From Anagrus nilaparvatae (Eukaryota > Arthropoda > Insecta > Hymenoptera > Mymaridae), in NCBI GenBank assembly GCA_022575985.1, contig JAKSXM010000147.1, positions 22,292,001 to 22,356,000 of the forward strand: DNA of 64,000 nt, in the 5' to 3' direction. Numbering within the stretch: position 1 is the first letter of the stretch; each line of letters starts with the position of its first letter. Made by a program: the position numbers and the translations under genes. Shown here piece by piece: positions 34,201-44,240 of this stretch. Under the pieces are notes generated by a model. The model did not search any database and was not told the origin of the DNA. It saw only the letters and a list, made by a program, of their open reading frames with translations.

Positions 34201-37200
34201 TGTAGACTTTATTCTTGAGTGGTTTCTGAAGAGGTTCCCAAAGGTTTTATTTAAATTCAATTGGCGTCGTGGTTTTTATTTTCAATTAACGGAATGCACC
34301 CGAATATACTATATCAATGTATACTTAGTTATTGTTGAAGTGAGCAATGTTTTTTTTAGGATAAGATTTCTTAAATAAATATATAATTATAAGAGTTTTC
34401 ATTAATTTTTTCATTTATACTAATCCTAAACATTAAAATTAAAAAAAAAAAAAACAAGCTTATTTCGCCCATGCCGCACCTAATTATCGCAGCGTTAATG
34501 GTAATAGGCCCTTGCTGTTGTTTCGCGGAAAATATAAATAGTTGTTCAAAAAAACATTTTTATCGATTATTTTTTGTAAAATAATGAAAATTTAAAGCAG
34601 AAAGCAAATAGGTTGATAACTACAAAAAAACCAAAACGCAGCGAACGTGTTAATTAAAAATTTTATTGTCAATTGATAATTTTTTTTTTTTTTTTTGAAT
34701 ATTTATTGCAAAAGACAAATATTTTTATTTCTATTTTTTCCATTTTTGGAGTAAATTTTAATAATTTCACCGTAGGCCAAAATAACCCAAGAGATTAAAT
34801 TGATGAAAAAAATGATGAGAGAATGTAACAAAACATGAATATAATTACTGATTCAATAATTTTAAATTAATTTTTTTTATTTTTACGTTTGTTGCCGTTT
34901 TAATTAATTTATAAAAATTAAAATAATAGTGTTATCGTATCATTGACGTTTTGCGAGAGTTGGCTTATAGGTTTTAATAAGGGTAAGATGTCGATAGCAT
35001 GGTCTGATAAAACTTCGAAAAAAAACCACCAAAAAGAATTCCCGGACATAAAAACTTCTTGGTCGAAATTACACTCCATGGGATAAAAGGACAATTTTAG
35101 GCCGATAAGACTATTTTGGGCCAAGAGGACCATTATGGGCCAAAAGATCTCCCTTGGTCAAAAGGGCCATTTTGGGCCAAAGGTCTCACGTGACAGCGTT
35201 AATAAATTTCTAATACATAGACATTATAGAACATTTATATGATTAAATAAAGAGTTCAAAGACAAGAAAATATTAATTAAATTGAGGCTAACCGGAAACG
35301 AAATTTGATTGAATAAATTAAAAAAGCAAAGAAACAAAGCAAAAATGAGATAGCAAAGAATATTAAAGATTTTATAATATAACTTACGGTAGAGTGTTTG
35401 GGAACCTTTCTTTAAAAAAAACTGCGACATTTCAGACAGGGAGCGCGCCTTATTAACCCAATTTTTAAGATCATTTTTTAAGATTTTATGCAAACGGGAA
35501 CAGCGCTGTGCCTCATTCAATACTATTTTTTTCATTATAGATGATGAAATTTTTTTTTGGTTAGATTTTTCAATATGCTTAAGGCGAAAATTTAAAAAAA
35601 AACAATGCTTTTCTTATTTTTTTGTTTTGGTTTAGTTCATGATTTACAAAAACAAAACAATATAATTTAGTGTAGATTAAATATCAGGCATCATTTTTTC
35701 TGCAAAAATGTTTTTTTGTATGTGCTAAAAAAAAGTTATTTTCGTCCATTTTTCTAATTTTTCGGAAAATTTCAAAAAAATTTTGCTTGCTATCGTTTAG
35801 CTAGGAAATTTAAAAAATATTTCGCACTTTACATAGTCTCAAGAATATCCTAAGAAATCGATAAAATAGCTTGTTTTATGTATTTATATAAATCACTGCA
35901 ACGGAGTTAATTTATTCAAAAATTTTGGATTTTTAAATCTACATAATTAGTATAGAGTTTGTGGAAAAATCGCTAATTTAGTCGGATTCCCGTTAGTGTT
36001 ACATTACAACTTTTTTACTTTTTTTGTTAAAATATTGCAGAAACCGGAGAAAGTAGTTTTTTTTATTTCTTGCCGATTTCTAGCCAAACATTGCTACCGC
36101 TGTGCGCTAAAAATATATGTATATTAGATCATATCTTCAAAAAAATAAAAAAAATTTTTTTAAATTAAATTAAACTTTCAAAAAAATAATCCTTTTAAGG
36201 ATAAATAAACCTTCGGGTTAAAATTTTACCCTTCGGAAAATTCATTTTTTCTAATTAGTATAATATTATTTTATTTGCATTCGGTCGATTGAAAAATATA
36301 AATTATCGAAACTTTTTTATCGAGAAACATCGATAATTCGTATTTTTGTTTCAGTTATAGAATTTATTTATCATGACGTGAGAAAATTTGTGTTATAAAA
36401 AGATATTTTTTTTGGCCTCTTTGTTATCCTTATCTAATTAATAACATTTTTTTAATTTTCATGCATAAATAAAAAACAATAATTTAATTTCATACAAATC
36501 ATTTTAAACTAATTATTTTTGACATTGTTTTCAACTTTTGTTCAATAATCAATATCTAATATTACAAATTGCGTTTGTTTATTCATTTCAAACAAAAAAT
36601 AAAAATACACTGTAAAAATGTAGTTCAAGATTTTTTACAGTGTAAATCGTAAAAATACAGTTTTTTAAAGAATTTTGTAATAAAAATATTTCAATACACG
36701 TCATTAGGCATTAAGAACTAGAAGAGAGATTGGAGATTTTTTTAAAATATAATAAAAAAACCGTTATTATAACGTTGACCCTAATTTTTTTAGACAAAAT
36801 TTTTAAATCTCGTATCCCTTCTAATTTTTTATTGATTTTGCAAATTTAAATTTATTTTTGCTTAAAAATAAAAAAATTTTAATTTGTTTTCGTTTATTTA
36901 TTGGAGAAACATTTTTTTATAAATTTAAATAATAAAAAATGTCAAAAAAAAAAATGACGTAATAAGTTTATGTGGCATAATTTAAATTTTTAATTGTTCT
37001 TCAAACCAGGTTTACTTGTATTTTTGCAAGTTATGTTAATTTTTATGGAAATAAATAAATTATTTATTTTTAAGAAAAAATATATTTTTTTAAATTACGC
37101 ATTTCTTAAATTACTATAAATCTAAAATAAAAAAATTAAATTTTAATGATTTATTCTGAGAATTTATAATTATATGCATTATTAATAGTCAAAAAAAAAA

Positions 37201-39175
37201 AAAAAAGTATCATACGAAAAAGAGTATACGTATAAACGAGCAGTAAACCTGAATCGTCGAAATTCTTTTCTTTTTTTGAACAAGAATCACTTTTTAACGA
37301 ACGTTCTTACATTGTACATCAATTATTTTTTATGTATTGAAGACAAAAAGTAAAAAGTGTCACAATCAATTTTTTTTTTTTAATTACTTAATTGTTACAT
37401 ATTTATAAAATGTTATTTGTCAAAAATAATATAAATATTTTAAAAATTTAATTTAAATTTTAAAAAATTTTTATCAGTGCAATATTTAAAATATATCAAT
37501 TGAAACAATGATTTTAACAGATTTGTTAACTGAATTTCTTAATCAACCTGATGGTAAAAAACTATTTAAATAGTTAGTGAAAAAAAAGTGAAAATTTAAA
37601 TTTATCATTGCTTGAATTTCAGATTACAGAACGATAAATTGGTTTCTAGTCAAACAGGAATGGCAAATAATTTCTATTTTATTATCATATTTATATTTTG
37701 TACTTAGATATGGGCCAAATTATATGCAAAATAAAAAACCATATGATTTAAGAACCTTCATTTGGTACTACAATATATTTCAAATCTTAGCAAATGGATA
37801 TATTGTTTATGCCTCAATCAAAAATGGTTTATTTACTGATATTTCGTTTGGATGTACCCTTATGGATCCATCACCCGAAGGAAAACCTATGGGAGTAAGT
37901 TGAAAAATTTTTATAATTCTATTCACATAAAGACACTTTTCATAAAGTTATATTTTTACAATTCAAGCTTGTTTATGTTTTTTACTGGACAATGATACTG
38001 AAAATAATTGATCTCATTGAAACTGCCATATTCGTATTGAGAAAGAAAAATAGACAAATATCATTTTTACACATTTATCATCATGTTTCAACAATTTATA
38101 TTTCATACGTTTGTGTGAGGCATTATCCTGGTGGAATGGCAATTGTTCCGCTTACAGTGAATTCAGCTGTACATGTTATTATGTACTCATATTATCTTTT
38201 AAGTTCCCAGGGACCTAGTTGGCAAAAAATTCTTAATCCGGTAAAGCCGTATATAACTATTATTCAAATGGTGAGTTTTTTTTTTCATAAACCAGAACAA
38301 TAAATTAAAAAATAATTTACTATTCTTATAAATAGGTACAATTTTGGTTTCTTGTTATTCATGGAATTCAAGGTGTAATGCCAAGCTGTAATGTTCCTAA
38401 ATGGGGTGCTTCTATTTTGTTAATTAATTTAGCCATTAATTTTATATTATTTTATAATTTTTACAGAAAAAATTACAAAAAAAATCTTAAGCAAAGCTAG
38501 ATTTAAGACTCTAAAAAAATTTATAAAGTTTTACAATAATTTTTTAAATATTTATAAACAATTAATTATACATGCAAAAGTGTTTTTTTAATACTTTTAA
38601 AACTTATTAAATTTTTTAATATTTATGAATTGTTATTTTCATTAATGTATAAAATGTAAGTAATCTACTATTTTAAAGAATTTTAACAAATATTTGTAAT
38701 TTAATAATGCTATACTGTTCATAAAAAAGATAAAGTATCATTATAGTTGATTACAGTATCATCACTATTTTTTTTACCTGTTTTGTATATAAATAATATT
38801 CTTTTGACAAAATACTTTAATTAATTATTTCTTTTTTGTTTAAAAATATAACAAATAGTCGTTTTAAAAATCATTTTAAATTATACCCACCTGTAAATAT
38901 AATTTTAAAAAAAGAATAAGATAATAGCAATTAAAAACAAAATTGGAGTCAACGTACTTGAAATGCATTTGTTTTGATTCATGGTACATTTAATAACAAA
39001 ATACCCAATCTATATATCCTTTCAAATTAAATTTTATTAATAGTTATTTATTAAAACAACTCACCGTGTAATATGATAAAAGCCCAGCATTATCATCCAA
39101 AACAAACCAACGATATTGCCAACCATTAACAACATTTGTCCACTTGCTCAAAGAACCTTCCATCGTCGTCGACAT
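25280..39175 (-). CDS. Osbpl9: Oxysterol-binding protein-related protein 9 (ORP9/OSBPL9)
   Basis: Thirteen minus-strand exons: 39175-39065, 28944-28729, 28648-28421, 28351-28276, 28204-28115, 28040-27923, 27569-27442, 27046-27032, 26918-26889, 26822-26660, 26599-26328, 26263-25869 and 25609-25280. They close in frame to 723 residues, close to the long ORP9 form. ORP9 moves sterol or phosphoinositide/phosphatidylserine between ER and Golgi membranes. The N-terminal PH domain (residues about 5-108) includes [20 protein letters not shown] and [25 protein letters not shown]-type motif, [10 protein letters not shown], at about residue 260 would bind ER VAP proteins. The ORD follows with the signature EQVSHHPP (about residues 475-482, at the exon 11-12 junction). 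Exon 8 is only 15 bases. Exon 1 is separated from exon 2 by a 10.1-kb intron that holds an elongase gene and transposons. The joins rest on canonical splice sites and family order. Confidence 0.94.
28945..30058. other. ORP9 intron 1, distal part: no gene seen
   Basis: AT-rich intron sequence. A short GGCGAAGCC-containing fragment near 29219-29236 (CTTCAGAGGCGAAGCC) recalls the fold-back family at 14520 and 47100. The ORF at 29783 is not family-like. Confidence 0.4.
30059..30427. mobile_element. Fold-back MITE with ends CAGTAAAAAATAAT
   Basis: The outer arms (CAGTAAAAAATAATGAACAC... and its complement) enclose AATATTACTACCGTTTAGTAA and repeated GTAGTAAAATTACTA-type palindromes. An inner hairpin has AGACATCC...GGTAGAGCT stems around 30169-30241. 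TG occurs on both sides. The internal short-repeat pattern is unusual. It is in ORP9 intron 1. Confidence 0.7.
30428..31393. other. AT-rich intron sequence, no feature
   Basis: Part of ORP9 intron 1. Only short ORFs of biased composition were found. Confidence 0.4.
31394..32509. mobile_element. Ginger-like DNA transposon remnant, internally deleted
   Basis: The terminal repeats start TGTTACGGTTAGAATC and end with the near-complement (CGTAACA). The match continues inward for over 50 bases, including several TTTATCCAA-type motifs. Both sides are flanked by TATA (31390-31393 and 32510-32513), although the local sequence is TA-rich. Inside, on the minus strand, is a broken C-terminal piece of a KRBA2-like integrase. 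Short TIRs with a 4-bp duplication and a gypsy-type integrase fit the Ginger group. A Maverick or other integrase-bearing element is less likely at this size. Confidence 0.6.
31778..32215 (-). pseudogene. Truncated, frameshifted KRBA2-like transposon integrase (C-terminal part)
   Basis: From about 32153 down to the stop at 31778 the frame reads [20 protein letters not shown], then a region ending [20 protein letters not shown] and SLSCANK. The first resembles the C-terminal GPY-like segment, and the second the Cys-rich tail, of KRAB-A domain-containing protein 2-like integrases of transposon origin. Upstream, at about 32215-32140, a Lys-rich helix ([20 protein letters not shown]) continues the same family order. 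It is in another frame and meets stops, so there is a one-base frameshift near 32140. The catalytic core is absent, so it cannot act as an integrase. The surrounding TIRs show that it is the relic coding part of one element. Confidence 0.7.
32520..33300. repeat. Unclassified interspersed repeat, resembles one arm of the 49683 palindrome family
   Basis: The stretch near 33205-33265 (AATGAAAATTCT...GAATTCCTCGGGAAATCTTAC) matches in order the stretch near 50790-50840 in the giant palindrome. The rest has no coding sequence. The relation is by eye and tentative. Confidence 0.3.
33438..33657. repeat. Direct repeat pair (about 83 bp) with an inverted copy at 34040-34110
   Basis: Copies at 33438-33520 and 33575-33657 share CCTAGTAGGTATTTT, GGTCG and AAGTCAAAAATTATATT. 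A reverse-complement copy (TTTTTGACTTCAGATTCGAA) lies near 34050. This suggests a fold-back element with a duplicated arm. Confidence 0.5.
34148..34165 (+). repeat. Long G run (potential G-quadruplex)
   Basis: Eighteen bases, all G but one, lie in otherwise AT-rich ORP9 intron sequence and are followed by TTTCACCCC. A run like this is conspicuous here and could fold as a quadruplex or be an assembly-sensitive site. Confidence 0.8.
35080..35190. repeat. Degenerate minisatellite based on GGCCAAAAGG/CCATTTTGGGCC
   Basis: Four to five imperfect units share ATTTTGGGCCAA(A/G)AGG. They are GC-richer than their surroundings. No other function is visible. Confidence 0.6.
35191..37507. other. AT-rich ORP9 intron sequence upstream of the elongase
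   Basis: Apart from the 35-bp element at 36608 no gene or structured repeat was recognised. The last few hundred bases should hold the elongase promoter, but no clear motif was seen. Confidence 0.4.
36608..36642. mobile_element. Minimal 35-bp CACTGTAAAAA inverted repeat with TA on both sides
   Basis: CACTGTAAAAA and TTTTTACAGTG face each other across about a dozen bases, with TA at 36606-36607 and 36643-36644. The ends are identical to the 430-bp MITE family elsewhere in the window, so it may be an extreme internal deletion. Confidence 0.55.
37508..38500 (+). CDS. Very-long-chain fatty acid elongase (ELOVL family), nested in ORP9 intron 1
   Basis: Four plus-strand exons, 37508-37553, 37623-37894, 37968-38270 and 38336-38500, give 261 residues with matching phases. 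ELO proteins are ER membrane 3-ketoacyl-CoA synthases that add two carbons to long-chain acyl-CoA. Diagnostic sequences are [32 protein letters not shown] (K-x2-D/E-x3-T type), the catalytic histidine box [17 protein letters not shown] and ITIIQMVQFW. Several hydrophobic segments fit the seven-pass fold, and the Lys-rich C-terminus ([10 protein letters not shown]) fits ER retention. The length is normal. Insects usually have many paralogues, so chain-length preference cannot be told. It is transcribed against the ORP9 host gene. Confidence 0.95.
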
Positions 39176-39558
39176 GTTGTTTCGTCTTCTCGTCTTTTAT
39201 TACTTTAATTTCTGCATCATCGTCCGCCTTTTGGTAAAATAAAATAACATATAAGGTTTGGTTGGGCGATGATTTGTTGTAATAAAAATGGCCGTTATCT
39301 AAGCGTGGCGGTTACTATATGACTAAAAACTGCTCATTATTGAGTAATTACGTGATTTAAATCATAACTGTTGTTTACTTTAGAAATGCTTTTGATTTTC
39401 TACAATTTTTTAAATATAAAATTTGAATAAAAAGTTGCAAAAAAAGCTCAAAAGTCATTACGTAAAAATGGAGTAACCTCTGTATTTATTGTAAAAATAT
39501 ATAAATAAGTTACATTTATTGTATATGAGGAGTGAGAAATTGTGTATGAATATTAAAA
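39176..39558. promoter_or_regulatory. Divergent promoter region of ORP9 and the THAP-domain gene
   Basis: 383 bp separate the two ATGs, which face away from each other. The gap is GC-richer near 39180-39320 (for example GGCGATGATTTG and GTGGCGG) and has no coding sequence. Shared promoter function is inferred from position. Confidence 0.5.
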
Positions 39559-40883
39559 ATGAAAAAAGCTAAAAAAAAGACTGTAATTAAAAATTTTGCA
39601 AAAACATGTTGTATTAATAATTGTAAATCAAAAAATGGGTCGGAAAATGTATCTTATTTTCCTGTACCAAAAGATGATGCCCTTTTTAATACATGGGCTC
39701 AAGCAGTAAGTTACACAGGCACAATTTTAAATAAACAAAGTTTTGTTTGTGAAAAACATTTTTATCCTGAACAAATTAAAAAAACTTTTATATTAAAAGA
39801 TAAAGAAGGAAATATATTACTTAGGGTAAGCTGTAAATTTAAAACTTTATTGCAATTTTGTCAATTATTTTTGAATTTTTAGACACCTTTAAACATTTTT
39901 GCCCTTGAAGAAGGAGCTATTCCAACTTTGTTTGAGGGCATACAACTTGCTGGAAAACCAACAAGAGTTCACTTTGCTCAACAAATTGATTTCATGTCGA
40001 ATAACAATGCTTTTGATCATTTCTTGAGTTCCAGTGTCGTGCAATCAAGCACCCAACAAAAAAATTATCAAAATGCTAAGCCAAATTCTTTGCCAAACTC
40101 TGATAATTTAGATAGAGTGATAGATGAAGTAGCGGCTAATGTATCAGGACCTTCAAGTCATCACGGTGCTAAATATAATAAACCGCAAGTAAAAAATGTT
40201 AATCCTAATCCAGATATTAATTTTCAAGCAGGTTCAGAAACAAAAGATAATATAATGACTGAAAATGATCTTGTGAACATTTTAAATGTTAATCCCTTTG
40301 CACTTCTGTACAATACAACCAAAGAAGTCACTCTTCCAAGTTCGTTATGGGGTTTTCATAAAACAAATGATGAAGAATTGATTGTATTTTCAAGGCTTAG
40401 ATATGTTAAAAGTGATACTCCAGTGCATCCAATATATGACATGCAGGTAAGAAAATTAAATGAGTTTTAAAATTGTTTCCACATTAAACATGAATAATAT
40501 TTTCTTCCTAGCTTGTATTTTATAAAACAAATATTATTAGATTATTCATTTTCAATGTATTAAGTGATGTTGAAATAGAATGTCCTATGAGTGTTGAAGA
40601 AATGGATAGCATTTTGCAGCAAGCAGACAGCTTAAGATTATGTTCAGGTGGTCCATCAGCTGATTTGTACCCAGATGTTATTTCAGAAATATCTTTTAAA
40701 GATATGACAAATAAATGGCGACATAATTTATGTGGTCTAGTTATATCTACCGGCAACTCTTGTGAATCTTGTGAGAGGCTATTTCTTATTTTTCAAAAGC
40801 AAGTAAATTATAAAAAATTTAAAAGAAAGCGTAGTGGTAATAGTCAAGGGAGTCCCGAACAAAGTAATAATGATAATACTTAA
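39559..40883 (+). CDS. THAP-domain DNA-binding protein
   Basis: Three plus-strand exons, 39559-39825, 39883-40446 and 40512-40883, give 400 residues with all introns in phase 0. The N-terminal THAP zinc finger (residues about 16-105) has the C2CH pattern: CCINNC, then SFVCEKHF. It also has the expected YFPVPKDD, a central Trp (NTWAQAV), and the closing GAIPTLF that corresponds to the AVPTxF box at the start of exon 2. THAP domains bind DNA. Many are domesticated P-element-type transposases, but no transposase core is visible here. The middle is Asn/Ser/Gln-rich and probably disordered. The C-terminal part (SVEEMDSILQQADSLRLC, then WRHNLCGLVI, CESCERLF and a basic tail) is of unknown fold and has another CxxC. 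The target is unknown. It looks intact, with normal codon use. Confidence 0.88.
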
Positions 40884-41334
40884 AATTTAGAAAATGTTTT
40901 ATTAAGTATATTTATTGTTAACTCAAAATTTTTTTTTTGGAACCTACATTATCAAAATTAAGTCTAAATTTCATAATTATTTTTATGAAACAAATTTTTT
41001 TTCTTCACAAAATTATTTATATTGAAATCACGCACAAATTTATACATACATTTAAATTTTATACAAACATTTACTTATGCATAATATAATTTCTACATTT
41101 TAATGTTTATAAATTTATATTTTATACAAAATTATTTAAAAAAACAAACATAAAATTAGACTAAATAAAATAAATTTTGTAATTAAATAGAAAACCGGTG
41201 ATAATATAATAATAATAATTAACTGATTAAATCTTACTTGACTACATCATTAATATTTTAAAAAATATGCGTTTAGGCATATTTGAATAAGTTTTGAGCT
41301 TACTCAAATTTTAATAGTATAAATAAAAAGTTAA
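40884..41334. other. 3' region of the THAP gene
   Basis: AT-rich, noncoding, with AATAAA-type sites. Nothing else was seen. Confidence 0.4.
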
Positions 41335-41758
41335 GGCAACCTTCTACTTAGCGCTCTTGGTATTTGAGTGAAATTTGAAAATTTTTTTACAGAAAAACAA
41401 GAAGAAATAATGGAAAGTTTTTTTTGGGGTGAAAAATATACTAAAAAAGTATGTAAAAAAAATGTTTTTAAATTAATTTTTAACATATTTCTGCATCAAT
41501 GCTTTTTTGTTGAAACTACATTTTTATACATAGTTCGTATCATAACTAAAAATTAACTTGTCCGATTACTCCCAAATTATAGCCACATACTTTCCACATG
41601 CGTAGTTTTTGTTTGAACTAAAATTTTGCAAAAATATTTTTAGATTATTCATTTACCCCAAAAAAATTAAAAAATTTTTCCATTATCACTTCACGTTTTC
41701 CTGTAAAAAATTTTTCAAATTTTACTCAAATACCGAGCGTGCCAATTAGAAAGTTGCC
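41335..41758. mobile_element. Fold-back MITE with TTAA flanks
   Basis: The ends are GGCAACCTTCT and AGAAAGTTGCC with inverted similarity continuing through GTATTTGAGTRAAATTTGAAAA on both sides. TTAA lies directly outside each end (41331-41334 and 41759-41762). The ends differ from the CCC-type element at 8216, so this is a separate family. Confidence 0.75.
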
Positions 41759-41762
41759 TTAA

Positions 41763-42569
41763 TAAAATTAATCTTATAAAGTAAAGATACAAGCAAGCGA
41801 TATTATAATTTAAAAAAAAGTTTTTTTCTAAAATATGAATTTCACATATAAATTTTTTACTTGCTTTTTAATTGTAATATATTTTTCTTAAACTAAAATT
41901 GTTATGATTGTATATTTCAATTTTATATATTTTGCTGTCATATTAACTTTGTTAAATTATTAATTTACTTGCAATAATTGAGAGTACTGTACCTGTGACA
42001 TTTTGATTTTTGTTTTTTTGAAACGGGGATTTAAAACAAAAAATAAATAAAAAACAAAATAGTGTGGTAGACACTTAAGAAGCGCAATAAGTTTACATAA
42101 AAATCTTTATTTTATTATTAATTCGTTATAAAAATATAAAAATTTTATAATTTTATTGGTGTATTAACTTTTTTGGGTCTTTTCATAAGAGATTATACTT
42201 AAGGGATAGTTGCTAGAAAGATATTGATAGAAATTATTCATATTTTAGTCAATAAAGTTTTAAAAGATAACATGTAAAAAATTATACATTTTGATTTTTA
42301 GCTAATTTACATTATCTCAGTGTGTGAAAAATGTTTTTTCTAGTCACTAGATCTTAAGATAATTTTTCAAAAAATATATTAACTTTTCATTTTTTTTATT
42401 AATAAGTAACTATCCGTTATCTGTACTGAAAGGTTCTATAAAATTTATTCAAAATAGACCCTAGAAGTTTAACCTTTTATCATAAATCTTACATATGAGG
42501 AATTCCTCGATAGCTGGGCCCAAATGGAATTGTAGCATAGATTCAGAAAGAAAACTACCCTATTATATC
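41763..42569. other. Intergenic, AT-rich, no feature
   Basis: No coding or structured sequence was recognised between two transposon remnants. Confidence 0.4.
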
Positions 42570-43225
42570 CAGAGTTGGGCAAATGTGACAGAAATGAATT
42601 TTTTTTCCGTATCCATATTCCATATTTTTTCATATATGGAATCCATATTATGGCAATTTTTTTTCCATGTAAATATGGAATCCATATTATGGCACTCATA
42701 TTAATATGGAGAAAAAAAATGATCATATTTGTATTTCATATTAATATGATATGGATATGAAAAAAATATGGAACCCATATGGGGGTCATTTAGGCCCCAT
42801 ATTAATATGGTAAGCACGAATTTCATATTAATTTTATATATGAATGTCATAGTAAAAACTTTGCTCCCAGGGTGTTTTCGGGAAATATTTATTGAATTTT
42901 GTGAAAAATAGCGTGAAAACACCCTGGGAGCAAAGTTTTTACTATGACATTCATATATAAAATCAATATGAAATTCGTGCTTACCATATTAGTATGGGCC
43001 CTAAATGACCCCCATATGGGTTCCATATTTTTTTCATATCCATATCATATTAATATAAAATACAAATATGATCATTTTTTTTCTCCATATTAATATGAGT
43101 GCCATAATATGGATTCCATATTTATATGGAAAAAAAATTGCCATAAAATGGATTCCATATATGAAAAAATGAATGGAATATGGATATGAAAAAAAATCCA
43201 TTTCTGTCATATTTGCCCAACTCTG
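42570..43225. mobile_element. hAT-like palindromic MITE with perfect 8-bp target duplication
   Basis: The ends are CAGAGTTGGGCAAAT and its complement, and the two arms of about 320 bp pair almost fully around a centre near 42890. ATTATATC is repeated exactly at 42562-42569 and 43226-43233. The arms are filled with CATATTAATATGG/ATATGGATTCCATAT motifs, which are themselves short palindromes. All ORFs within it are by-products of the palindrome. Confidence 0.88.
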
Positions 43226-44240
43226 ATTATATCTATGGACGAAAGAGTCACGGAAATAGGTTCAAAATATTATTTTCCGAAAGTGCAACTAAATATAAGT
43301 TTTTCCAGAAATTTTTAAGTTTCTAGGTTCAATTATCAAATTTTTTGCAACCATATCTTTTGACATTTTAAATCAGTTGCAGTAATTTTGGTAACCTTGA
43401 TTGGAAGGTTTGAGTAAAAATAGAGAAATTTTAAAATTTAAAGTCGTATATAATTCAAAACTTCATTTTTGAAAATTTTATTTTATAAAATCATAAATTA
43501 TGATTTTAAAAAAGTATTATTTTAGTTACTTATAAGAAATTAGTTCAAAGAACAATACGTATAAATAATAATTTTATTATATGCATGAGCTATCCAAATT
43601 AACTTTTGGACCTTGGAATCAAATTTTTTGCTGGTAATAAAAGAAAAAAAATTTTAAATAAGTATTTGGCAGAAAATATAAGCAAATGTTGAGCAAATTC
43701 AAAAATAAATGTCATGAACGCAAAAAGTGACTGACAAAAATTAAGACTTGGACCAAAAAAGCTAAAAATTGCTGAAAAAAATTATTTTTAGTTGTAATTT
43801 CAAAAAAAAAATTTTGGATTAATTACCGTGATCCTGCAGCTCAATTTGGGCTCAGTTAGCGTAGAATTCCTTATGTAGCTTACATGTAATATCGTGTTTT
43901 CTCTTGTGAATAACAATTATATATTTTACAAAATGTCTAATGTATTAATATTATATTATTATATAGGTAAACCAATAAAAATACGTGTTGAATAAATTTT
44001 TTTATTTCTAAATGGTTTTAAAGTTTAAAATTTTATTCATAATGTGGTAGTATATCACAAAAACCTTTTTTATCTATTTAACTATTATCCATTTGCTTGG
44101 TGCCGATTTTAAAGGAAATTATAATTTGAACACAACACTCTTTCAGGTAATTAGAAATATTGGCAATGTTCAGGAGTAATAACTATTCTTATTGGTCAAA
44201 ATTTTCAGCTCTGTACAATGATATACTAAAGTAAACCTTA
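43226..44240. other. Intergenic, AT-rich, no feature
   Basis: No coding frame, RNA gene or clear repeat was recognised. Confidence 0.4.

Noticed and set aside
34139..34378. 79-residue plus-strand ORF containing a glycine run
   Set aside because: The glycines come from the G tract, and the remainder has no resemblance to a protein family.
39559..40883. THAP gene considered as a P-element transposase
   Set aside because: Beyond the THAP finger no transposase catalytic or GTP-binding region is visible and no terminal repeats flank the gene.
42469..42922. Several overlapping 60-85-residue ORFs
   Set aside because: They are translations of the palindromic MITE, mirrored on both strands.
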